Assembly: GCA_023417745.1 (NCBI GenBank)
Contig: JAEZEM010000407.1
Span: forward strand, 1-6,169
Reading direction: 5' to 3'
Source: Pseudomonadota bacterium
GTDB taxonomy: Bacteria; Desulfobacterota; Desulfovibrionia; Desulfovibrionales; Desulfovibrionaceae
DNA: 6,169 nucleotides
The notes beneath the pieces were generated by a model. The model was not told where the DNA came from, made no database searches, and was given only the letters and a program-made list of their open reading frames with translations. A program made the translations under genes and the position numbers. Within the stretch, counting starts at the first letter, position 1. Every line of letters starts with the position of its first letter. Shown here piece by piece: positions 1 through 5,526 of the stretch.

Positions 1-423
1 TTTCCGGGCGAGACCCGGGCCGACTTCGAGGCCACCCTCGAATTGGTGCGCAAGGTAGGATTTGATAGCGGCTTCTCCTTCATGTACTCTGACAGGCCAG
101 GGACGGCTTCCGAGAGGCTTGCGCCCAAGATCCTGCCGGAGGAGAAATCGGCCCGGCTGGCCGAGCTCCAGGCGCTTTTGGACGAACGGCTGACCGCTTC
201 CCTGGCCGCCCGGCTGGGACGGCGGGAAGTCGTGCTCATCGAAGGGGAAAGCCGTCGGGAAGGCAGCCTCGGCCCCGCCTGGCGCGGCCGCGACCCCGGC
301 GGCCGGGTGGTCAACGTGCCGCTGGCCCCAGGGATGGACCACACCGGAAGATTTGTCGCCGTACGCATCGTCCAAGCCAAAAAGCACTCCCTTATCGGGG
401 AGGCGGAGGCCGATCATGATTGA
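1..423 (+). CDS. miaB: tRNA-2-methylthio-N6-dimethylallyladenosine synthase MiaB, C-terminal part (5' end outside window)
   Basis: The reading frame is open from base 1, so the gene starts upstream; 140 codons are visible of a family that is usually about 440-450 residues. MiaB is a cytoplasmic radical-SAM enzyme with two iron-sulfur clusters that adds a methylthio group to i6A37 of tRNAs reading UNN codons. The visible part begins with the conserved FPGET motif at the end of the radical-SAM core. It continues through the family signature VGFDSGFSFMYSDRPGT, then a helical linker (ILPEEKSARLAELQALLDER). It ends in a TRAM RNA-binding domain of about 60 residues (from REVVLIEGESRREG to VRIVQAKKHSLIGEA). 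The 4Fe-4S cysteine motif lies outside the window. The related methylthiotransferases MtaB and RimO are less likely because the FSFxYSxRPGT segment is typical of MiaB. The stop codon overlaps the next gene by 8 nt, which suggests translational coupling. Confidence 0.93.
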   Translation, partial: FPGETRADFEATLELVRKVGFDSGFSFMYSDRPGTASERLAPKILPEEKSARLAELQALLDERLTASLAARLGRREVVLIEGESRREGSLGPAWRGRDPGGRVVNVPLAPGMDHTGRFVAVRIVQAKKHSLIGEAEADHD

Positions 424-910
424 AATGAAAGTCTTCGGGCTGGCCCTGGACGAGGAGTCCCAAGTCCCGGTGCTCATCCTCAAGGACTTGGACGAAAAAA
501 ACGCCCTGCCCATCTGGATCGGGGCCATGGAGGCCATGGCCATCTCCCTGGCGCTCAATGACGTGGAACTGCCGCGTCCCATGACTCACGATCTCTTGCT
601 CAACATGATCCATGCCCTGGACGCCCATGTGGTGTGCGTCAACCTGACCGAGCTCACCGAGGGCACGTATTACGCCAACGTCGAAGTGGAAGTGGAGGGC
701 GGCATCCGCCGCATCGACAGCCGCCCGTCCGACGCCGTGGCCCTGGCCCTGCGAGCCAAGGTCCCGATTCTGGTCAACGAGGCCGTCATCGACCAGGTGG
801 CCAAGGAGTCCAAGGAGGCCTCGGTGGTCGAGTTTGCCTCGGACGACTCGGACAAGTGGACGGAGCTGCTGGAAAAATACGACCCCAACGATACCAAATA
901 CAAGATGTGA
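416..910 (+). CDS. Bifunctional nuclease family protein (BFN/DUF151 domain)
   Basis: This 164-residue soluble cytoplasmic protein belongs to the BFN (DUF151) family, which has homologues in most bacterial phyla and in plants. Some members have reported DNase/RNase activity, but the role in sulfate reducers is not established. Family hallmarks visible are the N-terminal MKVFGLALDEESQVPVLILKD strand pair, LPIWIG at residues 31-36, RPMTHDL at 54-60, and the best conserved block DSRPSDAVALALR at 101-113. A short acidic tail (DDSDKWTELLEKYDPND) follows. The ATG at 416 is chosen because GGAGG at 405-409 lies 6 nt upstream and because the family begins with this M-x-x-M-K-V segment; a longer in-frame extension upstream lies inside miaB and is not family-like. 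The gene overlaps miaB by 8 nt and is followed 2 nt later by the PHP gene, so the three are probably one transcript. Confidence 0.93.
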   Translation: MIEMKVFGLALDEESQVPVLILKDLDEKNALPIWIGAMEAMAISLALNDVELPRPMTHDLLLNMIHALDAHVVCVNLTELTEGTYYANVEVEVEGGIRRIDSRPSDAVALALRAKVPILVNEAVIDQVAKESKEASVVEFASDDSDKWTELLEKYDPNDTKYKM

Positions 911-912
911 TC

Positions 913-1578
913 ATGATCGACCTGCACACCCACACCACGTTTTCCGACGGCGTGCTTATTCCGGCCGAGCTGGTGCGCCGCGCCGTCAAGGCCGGCTACA
1001 AGGCCGTGGCGCTGACTGACCACGCCGACCATTCCAACCTCGACCTGATCCTGTCCAACATCGGCCGGTTCGTGGCCGAGACCGGGGCTTTTCTCGGGCT
1101 GACGGCCCTTTATGGCGTGGAGATCACTCATGTGCCGCCGCCGCTGATTCCGCAGCTTGTGGAACGCGCCCGGGCGGCCGGGGCCCAGCTTGTGGTGGTG
1201 CACGGCGAGACCATCGTCGAGCCGGTGGAAACGGGCACGAATCTGGCCGCCATCGAAGGCGGCTGCGACATCCTGGCCCATCCGGGCATGATCACCCGGG
1301 AAGAGGCCGAGCTGGCCGCCGAGCGCGGCGTGGCCCTGGAAATCACCACTCGCAAGGGCCACAGCCTGACCAACGGCCATGTGGCGGCCATGGCCCGACG
1401 CTTCGGGACCAAGCTCGTCATCGACAACGACGCCCATGCGCCGGAAGATTTCGTCAGCCAGGACCGCCGCAAGAAGGTGGCCCTGGGCGCGGGCCTGTCC
1501 CTGGACGAATATCTGCAAGCCGAAGCCAACTCCCGGGACATCGTGGCCCGCATTCTCGGTCGAGGCCGAGCCGACTAA
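913..1578 (+). CDS. PHP-domain metal-dependent phosphoesterase, histidinol phosphatase type
   Basis: The 221-residue product is a single PHP-domain protein, a TIM-barrel-like metal hydrolase that usually binds two or three divalent metals and cleaves phosphoesters. All four PHP motifs are visible: DLHTHTTFSDG (residues 3-13; H5, H7, D12), LTDHAD (34-39; D36, H37), the GVEITH glutamate and histidine (E70, H73) with H97 in VVVHGET, and the C-terminal AHPG (H123) plus DNDAHAP (D173, H175). The metal site therefore looks intact. No signal peptide or membrane segment is seen, so it should be cytoplasmic. The substrate cannot be read from sequence: histidinol phosphate, nucleoside bisphosphates or other phosphoesters are all possible, and no his gene is nearby. 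The ATG at 913 gives the canonical MIDLHTH start. It lies 2 nt after the previous stop with only a weak Shine-Dalgarno sequence, consistent with translational coupling. Confidence 0.9.
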   Translation: MIDLHTHTTFSDGVLIPAELVRRAVKAGYKAVALTDHADHSNLDLILSNIGRFVAETGAFLGLTALYGVEITHVPPPLIPQLVERARAAGAQLVVVHGETIVEPVETGTNLAAIEGGCDILAHPGMITREEAELAAERGVALEITTRKGHSLTNGHVAAMARRFGTKLVIDNDAHAPEDFVSQDRRKKVALGAGLSLDEYLQAEANSRDIVARILGRGRAD

Positions 1579-1625
1579 GCCGCCGCCCCCATACGCGCCT
1601 CTCATTCCTCCTGGCCACCGGCCAG

Positions 1626-1653
1626 TTCGCCCCCCCCTTCTCCGGGGGACGAA
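1626..1653 (+). terminator. Possible terminator stem-loop after the PHP gene
   Basis: TTCG plus five C (1626-1634) can pair with five G, a bulged A and CGAA (1644-1653) around a 9-nt loop, giving a 9-bp stem 47 nt after the PHP stop. No U-tract follows, so an intrinsic terminator of the classical type is not proven. Its position at the end of the miaB-BFN-PHP run is the main argument. It could equally be a simple C/G-rich structure in the spacer. Confidence 0.3.
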
Positions 1654-1792
1654 ACGCCTTTGGCCTTTGGACCGCCGAGCCGGCGCGATGCGCCTCGTCT
1701 CTTCTTGGCCGAAAACCCGGCATCCATGCCCACTTGTCCCAAGGCTACGCGCGCGGCGTGAAGCCGCCGAAGCGTCGCCGGTCGCCGACGCC

Positions 1793-1821
1793 TTGCCTGC
1801 CCCGCCCGAGCGGGGTATAGG
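1793..1821 (+). promoter_or_regulatory. Candidate sigma70-type promoter for lemA-TPM operon
   Basis: TTGCCT (1793-1798) and TATAGG (1816-1821) each match the -35 and -10 consensus at 4 of 6 positions and are separated by exactly 17 bp. The predicted start would be near 1828, giving a leader of about 33 nt. The spacer contains a perfect 6-bp inverted repeat with a 4-nt loop (1800-1815). The rest of the 1579-1860 spacer is GC-rich with only imperfect inverted repeats and shows no gene. Confidence 0.45.
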
Positions 1822-1823
1822 CC

Positions 1824-1840
1824 GTCTATTGTCCATAGAC
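1824..1840 (+). promoter_or_regulatory. 17-bp palindrome over predicted lemA start site (possible operator)
   Basis: GTCTAT (1824-1829) and ATAGAC (1835-1840) are perfect inverted arms around TGTCC, and TTTT follows at 1841-1844. The element covers the start site expected from the candidate promoter at 1793-1821, the classical place for a repressor site. A further ATAG half at 1817-1820 lies inside the -10 box, so ATAG/CTAT/ATAG occur with starts 9 bp apart. A short attenuator hairpin is the alternative reading. The regulator is unknown. Confidence 0.35.
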
Positions 1841-1860
1841 TTTTCCCACAGGAGCGCCCA

Positions 1861-2445
1861 ATGAACCGACTGCTCGCCGCCCTGGCCCTGGCTATTGCCC
1901 TTTTCGGGCTCACCGGCTGCGGCTACAACGAAATGCAGACCAACGACGAGGCGGTCAAAGCCGCCTGGGGCAACGTGGAAGCCACCTTGCAGCGTCGCCT
2001 GGACCTGATTCCCAACCTCGTGGAAACGGTCAAGGGCTACGCCAGCCACGAAAAGGACACCCTGACCGCCGTCACCGAGGCTCGGGCCAAGGCCACGCAA
2101 GTCAAGCTCACCCCCGAAACCCTGGCCGACCCCAAGGCCATGGCCGCCTTCCAGCAGGCCCAGGGCCAGATGCAGTCCGCCCTGTCGCGCCTTCTGGCCG
2201 TGGCCGAGAACTATCCCCAGCTCAAGGCTGACCAGAATTTCCGTGACCTGCAGCACCAGCTTGAAGGCACGGAAAATCGCATCAATGTGGCTCGCCAGCG
2301 CTACAACGAAGCCGTGCAGGTCTACAACAGCTCCATTCGCACCTTCCCCAACTCCATGACCAATTCCATGCTGCTCCATCTCGCGCCCAAGGAATACTAC
2401 AAGGCCGACGACGCGGCCCAGCAGGCTCCCAAGGTGAAGTTCTAA
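1861..2445 (+). CDS. lemA: LemA family lipoprotein
   Basis: This 194-residue protein has the full LemA signature: an N-terminal anchor, then antiparallel helices carrying QRRLDLIPNLVETVKGY (residues 44-60), YPQLKADQNFRDLQ (118-131) and QLEGTENRINVARQRYNEAVQVYN (133-156). Residues 1-20 form a lipoprotein signal peptide (basic MNR, hydrophobic core, lipobox LTGC with C20). Residue 2 after the cysteine is Gly, so retention at the inner membrane by an Asp signal is not indicated. The biochemical role of LemA is not settled. The family commonly sits beside TPM-domain genes, as here, and is thought to act in the cell envelope. AGGAG at 1850-1854 lies 6 nt before the ATG. The gene is first of a three-gene run, with a candidate promoter and palindrome directly upstream. 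Confidence 0.94.
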   Translation: MNRLLAALALAIALFGLTGCGYNEMQTNDEAVKAAWGNVEATLQRRLDLIPNLVETVKGYASHEKDTLTAVTEARAKATQVKLTPETLADPKAMAAFQQAQGQMQSALSRLLAVAENYPQLKADQNFRDLQHQLEGTENRINVARQRYNEAVQVYNSSIRTFPNSMTNSMLLHLAPKEYYKADDAAQQAPKVKF

Positions 2446-2466
2446 CGCCGACGGAGGTTATCGCGG

Positions 2467-3501
2467 ATGCTCTCCATGTCACAGCCTTGCCGCGCGCTCC
2501 TGGTCGACCGGGACCGTGCCCTGCGTCACCCAGGCGAAGCCCTGGCCTGTCCTGACAGGCCAAAGCCTTACCCGGCCCGTCCGGCCCGCCCGGACAAGCC
2601 GGATCGGCAGGCCCCGGCCGCCCTCTCGGCCAGGGCGGCCTGCCTCGCTGGCCCGCTACCAGCCGTGCTGGCTGCCGTGCTGCTCGTCTTCGCCCTGTGC
2701 GCCGTCCAGGCCCTGGCCCTGGACGTGCCGCGTCTGACGGGCCGGGTCAACGACACGGCCGGGATGCTCTCCAAGGAGGCGATAAGCCGCCTGGACGCCG
2801 CCCTGGCCGATTTCGAGCGCACGGACTCCACCCAGCTCGTGGTGCTGACCATCCCTTCGCTGCAAGGCGAACCCCTCGAAGACTACGCCGTCAAGGTGGC
2901 CCAGGCCTGGGGCATCGGCCAGAAGGGCAAGGACAACGGCGTGCTGCTGCTGGTCAGCAAGGGCGACCGCAAGGTGCGCATCGAGGTCGGCTACGGCCTG
3001 GAGGGCCGGCTCACCGACGCGCTGACCGGGCGCATCATTGATCACGCCATCGTGCCGGCCTTCAAGGCCGGTCGGTTCGACGCCGGCATCGAGGCCGGCG
3101 TCGCCGCCGTCATCGAGGGCGCGCGCGGCGAGTATCAAGCCGCGCCCGGCGACGGCAACGCCTCGGGCCATGACGACAACGCGTTTTTCGGGCTTTTCAT
3201 CCTGGCCATCATCCTGTCGGCCCTGCTCTCCGGCCTGCCGGCCCCGGCCCGGGCCGGGCTGCTCGGTCTGGCCATGCCCCTGGGCGGAGCCTTTTTCGGG
3301 CTGACCCTGGCCATGCTGGGCCTGCTGTGCCTGGGCGGCGCGGTGCTCGGGCTGGTGGGTCCCTTCCTGTTCAGCGGCGGCAGCGGCCGCCGAGGCGGCG
3401 GCTTCTTCATCGGCGGCGGAGGCGGATCATCGGGCGGGGGCGGCGGATTTTCCGGCGGCGGCGGCTCCTTTGGCGGCGGCGGCTCGTCGGGAAGCTGGTA
3501 G
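2467..3501 (+). CDS. TPM-domain membrane-anchored protein with Gly-rich C-terminus (YgcG family)
   Basis: The 344-residue product has, in order, an unusual 60-residue Arg/Pro-rich leader, a hydrophobic signal segment (about 63-84, probable cleavage after ALA at 85), a TPM domain (about 87-217), one or two membrane helices (about 237-257 and 265-300), and a Gly/Ser/Phe-rich tail (303-344). Family motifs are LTGRVNDTAGMLS, DSTQLVVLTIPSLQGEPLEDYAVKVAQAWGIG, GKDNGVLLLVSKGDRKVRIEVGYGLEG and DAGIEAGVAAVIEG. The TPM domain should face the periplasm. Some TPM proteins bind calcium or act as phosphatases (plant TLP18.3), but the function of this group is unknown. The ATG at 2467 is backed by GGAGG at 2453-2457. 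A GTG at 2665 (residue 67) would remove the odd leader but lacks a Shine-Dalgarno sequence and leaves no basic n-region. It follows lemA by 21 nt and is likely co-transcribed. Confidence 0.9.
   Translation: MLSMSQPCRALLVDRDRALRHPGEALACPDRPKPYPARPARPDKPDRQAPAALSARAACLAGPLPAVLAAVLLVFALCAVQALALDVPRLTGRVNDTAGMLSKEAISRLDAALADFERTDSTQLVVLTIPSLQGEPLEDYAVKVAQAWGIGQKGKDNGVLLLVSKGDRKVRIEVGYGLEGRLTDALTGRIIDHAIVPAFKAGRFDAGIEAGVAAVIEGARGEYQAAPGDGNASGHDDNAFFGLFILAIILSALLSGLPAPARAGLLGLAMPLGGAFFGLTLAMLGLLCLGGAVLGLVGPFLFSGGSGRRGGGFFIGGGGGSSGGGGGFSGGGGSFGGGGSSGSW
2543..2562 (+). repeat. Near-perfect 20-bp palindrome inside the TPM gene leader
   Basis: TGGCCTGTC and GACAGGCCA form 9-nt inverted arms with only CT between them. 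The palindrome lies in the coding region for the atypical Arg/Pro-rich N-terminal extension and is followed by imperfect C/G-rich repeats (2570-2630). In RNA it could fold as a tight hairpin about 75 nt after the start codon. Its role is unknown. Confidence 0.5.
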
Positions 3502-3510
3502 GAGGGGATC

Positions 3511-4143
3511 ATGAGCAAACTTGTCAGCGCGTTTTTCTCTCCGGCCGACCGGGAGGCCATCGTCGCGGCCGTGGCCGTGGCCGAGGCCAAAACCTCGGCC
3601 GAACTCGTGCCCATGGTGGTGGAAGCCAGCGACGACTACCCCAAGGCCGAGCTGGCCTGCGCCGTTGTCGTGGGGCTGTGCGCCGGGCTGGTGTTGTGCC
3701 TGGCTTTCGGCACGCGCAACCTCTGGCTGTTCCTGCTTTTTGGCGGCGTGTTCGCCCTGGCCGGCTTCGAGGCGGCCAGGCGTTGCCCGGACGTCAAACG
3801 CCTGTTCGTGTCCAAGGCCCGGCGGCTGGCCGAAACGAAGCAAGCCGCCCAAGCCGCGTTTTTCAGCCACGGCCTGACTGAAACCCAACACCGCAACGCC
3901 GTGTTGGTCTACATCTCAATCTTCGAGCGGCTGGTCTTCATCCAGCCCGACAAGGGCCTTGTCGGCCGGCTCGACACGGCCGCCCTGGACGCGGCCACAG
4001 CGGCGCTCACCCGGGGCATCGCCGCCGGCCGGCAAACGGAAGCGCTCATGGCCTGTCTGGACGCCCTGGCCGGCCTGCTCGCGCCGCTTTACCCGCCTTC
4101 TCCGGACGATACGGACGAGATCAAAAACCTCATCCTCATCTGA
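3511..4143 (+). CDS. TPM-domain membrane protein, second paralogue
   Basis: This 210-residue protein carries a TPM domain interrupted by two membrane helices (about 48-66 and 70-88). The N-terminal half has the conserved AEAKTSAELVPMVVEASDDYP (24-44), and the C-terminal half has FFSHGLTETQHRNAVLVYISIFERLVFIQPDKGL (117-150), the usual end of the first TPM half. No signal peptide precedes it, so the domain halves probably lie on the cytoplasmic side; this is inferred from topology only. The previous gene's stop codon lies immediately beside its Shine-Dalgarno sequence (GGAGGGG, 3501-3507) and the ATG is 3 nt later, so the two TPM genes are tightly coupled. LemA, a secreted TPM protein and this short TPM protein form a common envelope trio of unknown activity. 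The C-terminus (about 195-210) is acidic and ends NLILI. Confidence 0.87.
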   Translation: MSKLVSAFFSPADREAIVAAVAVAEAKTSAELVPMVVEASDDYPKAELACAVVVGLCAGLVLCLAFGTRNLWLFLLFGGVFALAGFEAARRCPDVKRLFVSKARRLAETKQAAQAAFFSHGLTETQHRNAVLVYISIFERLVFIQPDKGLVGRLDTAALDAATAALTRGIAAGRQTEALMACLDALAGLLAPLYPPSPDDTDEIKNLILI

Positions 4144-4148
4144 CCATA

Positions 4149-4184
4149 CCCGCGTGCCGGGCCGCGCATGGCCCGGCGCGCGGG
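4149..4184 (+). terminator. Strong stem-loop after the LemA/TPM operon, probable terminator
   Basis: CCCGCGTGCCGGGCC (4149-4163) pairs with GGCCCGGCGCGCGGG (4170-4184) over 15 consecutive base pairs, all G-C except one U-G, around a 6-nt loop. It begins 5 nt after the stop of the second TPM gene and precedes the encapsulin promoter. Only a short TTTT (4195-4198) follows at a distance of 10 nt, so it may act as an imperfect intrinsic terminator or as a barrier protecting the 3' end of the upstream mRNA. Confidence 0.65.
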
Positions 4185-4211
4185 CATCGCACGATTTTCC
4201 TCCTCCCGACG

Positions 4212-4239
4212 TTGCATTCCCGCCGGCCTGTGGCATACT
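4212..4239 (+). promoter_or_regulatory. Candidate extended -10 promoter of the encapsulin operon
   Basis: TTGCAT (4212-4217; 4 of 6 to the -35 consensus) is followed after 16 bp by CATACT (4234-4239; 4 of 6 to the -10 consensus), directly preceded by TGG, an extended -10 TGn motif. The expected start is near 4246, giving a leader of about 48 nt. I saw no recognisable Fur-like or other metal-regulator box around it. Confidence 0.5.
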
Positions 4240-4251
4240 GGCCCCAATTTC

Positions 4252-4281
4252 GCGCGCCCGCCCACGTCTTTCAGGGCGCGC
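4252..4281 (+). promoter_or_regulatory. 5'-UTR stem-loop adjoining the ribosome binding site of the encapsulated ferritin gene
   Basis: GCGCGCCC (4252-4259) and GGGCGCGC (4274-4281) are perfect 8-bp inverted arms around a 14-nt loop. The structure would occupy most of the predicted leader and stops 1 nt before the strong Shine-Dalgarno AAGGAGGA (4283-4290). It may stabilise the mRNA or regulate access to the ribosome binding site; no effector is suggested by the sequence. Confidence 0.4.
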
Positions 4282-4293
4282 CAAGGAGGAAGT

Positions 4294-4671
4294 ATGGACC
4301 AGTATCATGAACCCGTTGCCGAACTCTCGCCCCTGGACCGGGATTTCGTCCGAGCGCTGACCAGCCTCAAGGAAGAGATCGAGGCCATCAACTGGTACCA
4401 CCAGCGGGTCGTCGCCGCCTCCGATCCGCAGATCAAGGCCATCATGGCCCACAACCGCGACGAGGAGATGGAACACGCCATCATGGGCCTGGAGTGGCTG
4501 CGCCGCACCATGCCGGGCTGGGACCCGGTCATGCGCACCTACCTGTTCACCACCGGCGACATCACCGCCCTGGAAGACGCCGCCGCCGGCGAAGGGGCGG
4601 TCGCGGACGGCCCCAAAACCCCGGCCGGCTCCGGGTCGCTTGGCATCGGCAGCCTCAAGGCCAACCGCTAA
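4294..4671 (+). CDS. Encapsulated ferritin-like protein (EncFtn), encapsulin cargo
   Basis: The 125-residue protein is a two-helix EncFtn, which assembles as an annular decamer with ferroxidase centres at subunit interfaces, oxidising Fe(II) for storage inside the encapsulin shell. Helix 1 holds LKEEIEAINWYHQR (25-38), helix 2 holds MAHNRDEEMEHAIMGLEWLRR (51-71). Aligned by eye to the Rhodospirillum rubrum protein, the ferroxidase residues are E28, E58 and H61 (ExxH), with W34-Y35 also conserved. A flexible linker (about 95-113) leads to the C-terminal cargo-loading peptide GSLGIGSLK (114-122), which docks to the inner shell surface. The ATG at 4294 is chosen for the Shine-Dalgarno sequence at 4283-4290 and the family length. 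A longer frame from 4168 would begin within the upstream terminator loop. The shell gene follows after 15 nt, so cargo and shell should be co-expressed. Confidence 0.95.
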   Translation: MDQYHEPVAELSPLDRDFVRALTSLKEEIEAINWYHQRVVAASDPQIKAIMAHNRDEEMEHAIMGLEWLRRTMPGWDPVMRTYLFTTGDITALEDAAAGEGAVADGPKTPAGSGSLGIGSLKANR

Positions 4672-4686
4672 CTTTCGGGAGACGCC

Positions 4687-5493
4687 ATGGACATTCTCAA
4701 ACGCGATCTCGCCCCCGTAACCGCCGCCGCCTGGCAGGCCGTGGACAACCGCGCCCGCCAGACGCTGACCACCATGCTCTCGGGACGGCGCGTCGTGGAC
4801 ATAGCCGGGCCGCTCGGCTGGGAATACGCCGCCGTGCCGCTGGGGCGCATCGAATACGCCAAGACCCAGTCGGTCTCGGGCATCACCTACGGCCTGCATC
4901 AGGTCAAGCCGCTGGTCGAAGTGAAAGTGCCCTTCACCCTGGACATCGCCGAGATCGACAACGCCGCCCGGGGCGGCAAGGACATTGATCTGGCCGCCCT
5001 GGACGAGGCGGCCGAAAAACTGGCCCGCTTCGAGGAAGAAGCCCTCTACCACGGCTTTGCTCCGGCCGGCATCAAGGGGCTGTCGGAAGTCTCCAGCCAG
5101 ACCAGGCTGCAGGTGTCTTCCAACCCCGAGGACATCGCCGAAAAAGTCTCCAAGGCGCTGACGGCCCTACGCAAGACCTCGGTGGAAGGCCCCTACGCCC
5201 TGGTGGTCGGCCCGGAGTTGTGGGTGGCGCTGTCGGGCCATGTGCGCGGCTACCCGTTGTCGCAGTACCTGGAGACCATGCTCGGCGGCCAGGTCATCGT
5301 CAGCCCGTTCATTGAGGAAGCCTACCTGCTCTCCACCCGGGGCGGCGACCTGGAGATGACGCTTGGCGGCGACATCGCCATCGGCTACGCCTCCCACGAC
5401 ACACAAAAGGTCGCGCTGTTCTTCCTGGAATCCTTCACCTTCCAGGTGCTTGACCCCACGGTGGTGGTGCGGCTCGACTTCGCCGCCGCCTAG
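4687..5493 (+). CDS. Family 1 encapsulin nanocompartment shell protein
   Basis: The 268-residue protein has the HK97 phage-capsid fold of the encapsulin/linocin M18 family and should self-assemble into an icosahedral cage, most likely the 60-subunit T=1 form typical of this length. It aligns by eye with Thermotoga maritima encapsulin nearly end to end: LKRDLAPVTAAAWQAVDNRAR (4-24) is the N-terminal helix that binds cargo peptides, GPLGWEYAAVPLG (41-53) follows, then FTLDIAEIDNAARG (83-96, E-loop/P-domain region), EGPYALVVGPELW (167-179), RGGDLEMTLGGDIAIGY (218-234) and ESFTFQVLDPTVVVRLDF (248-265). At the position of the T. maritima flavin-stacking Trp87, this protein has Ala88. GGGAG (4677-4681) lies 5 nt before the ATG. 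With the adjacent ferritin cargo it forms an iron-storage compartment. No protease activity is expected despite old family names. Confidence 0.96.
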   Translation: MDILKRDLAPVTAAAWQAVDNRARQTLTTMLSGRRVVDIAGPLGWEYAAVPLGRIEYAKTQSVSGITYGLHQVKPLVEVKVPFTLDIAEIDNAARGGKDIDLAALDEAAEKLARFEEEALYHGFAPAGIKGLSEVSSQTRLQVSSNPEDIAEKVSKALTALRKTSVEGPYALVVGPELWVALSGHVRGYPLSQYLETMLGGQVIVSPFIEEAYLLSTRGGDLEMTLGGDIAIGYASHDTQKVALFFLESFTFQVLDPTVVVRLDFAAA

Positions 5494-5526
5494 CCTTGCT
5501 TCCCTGGCGGAACGTGTTGGCATTTT

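Noticed and set aside
670..2379. A 569-codon open frame on the - strand antisense to BFN, PHP and lemA.
   Set aside because: High-GC coding sequence commonly leaves the opposite strand open; its translation is His/Gly/Arg-rich low complexity with no family motifs, and it covers three well-supported genes and their spacer.
3390..3498. GGC-rich tandem repeat as a microsatellite or mobile repeat.
   Set aside because: It is in frame and encodes the Gly-rich tail typical of YgcG-type TPM proteins.
4168..4293. An upstream in-frame ATG that would extend the encapsulated ferritin by 42 residues.
   Set aside because: It lies in the loop of the terminator-like stem, upstream of the predicted promoter, and has no Shine-Dalgarno sequence; AAGGAGGA at 4283-4290 and family length support 4294.
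3916..5052. A 378-codon open frame on the - strand antisense to the second TPM gene and the encapsulin operon.
   Set aside because: It runs through the terminator, promoter and two strongly recognised genes and shows no recognisable domain; it is a GC-driven shadow.
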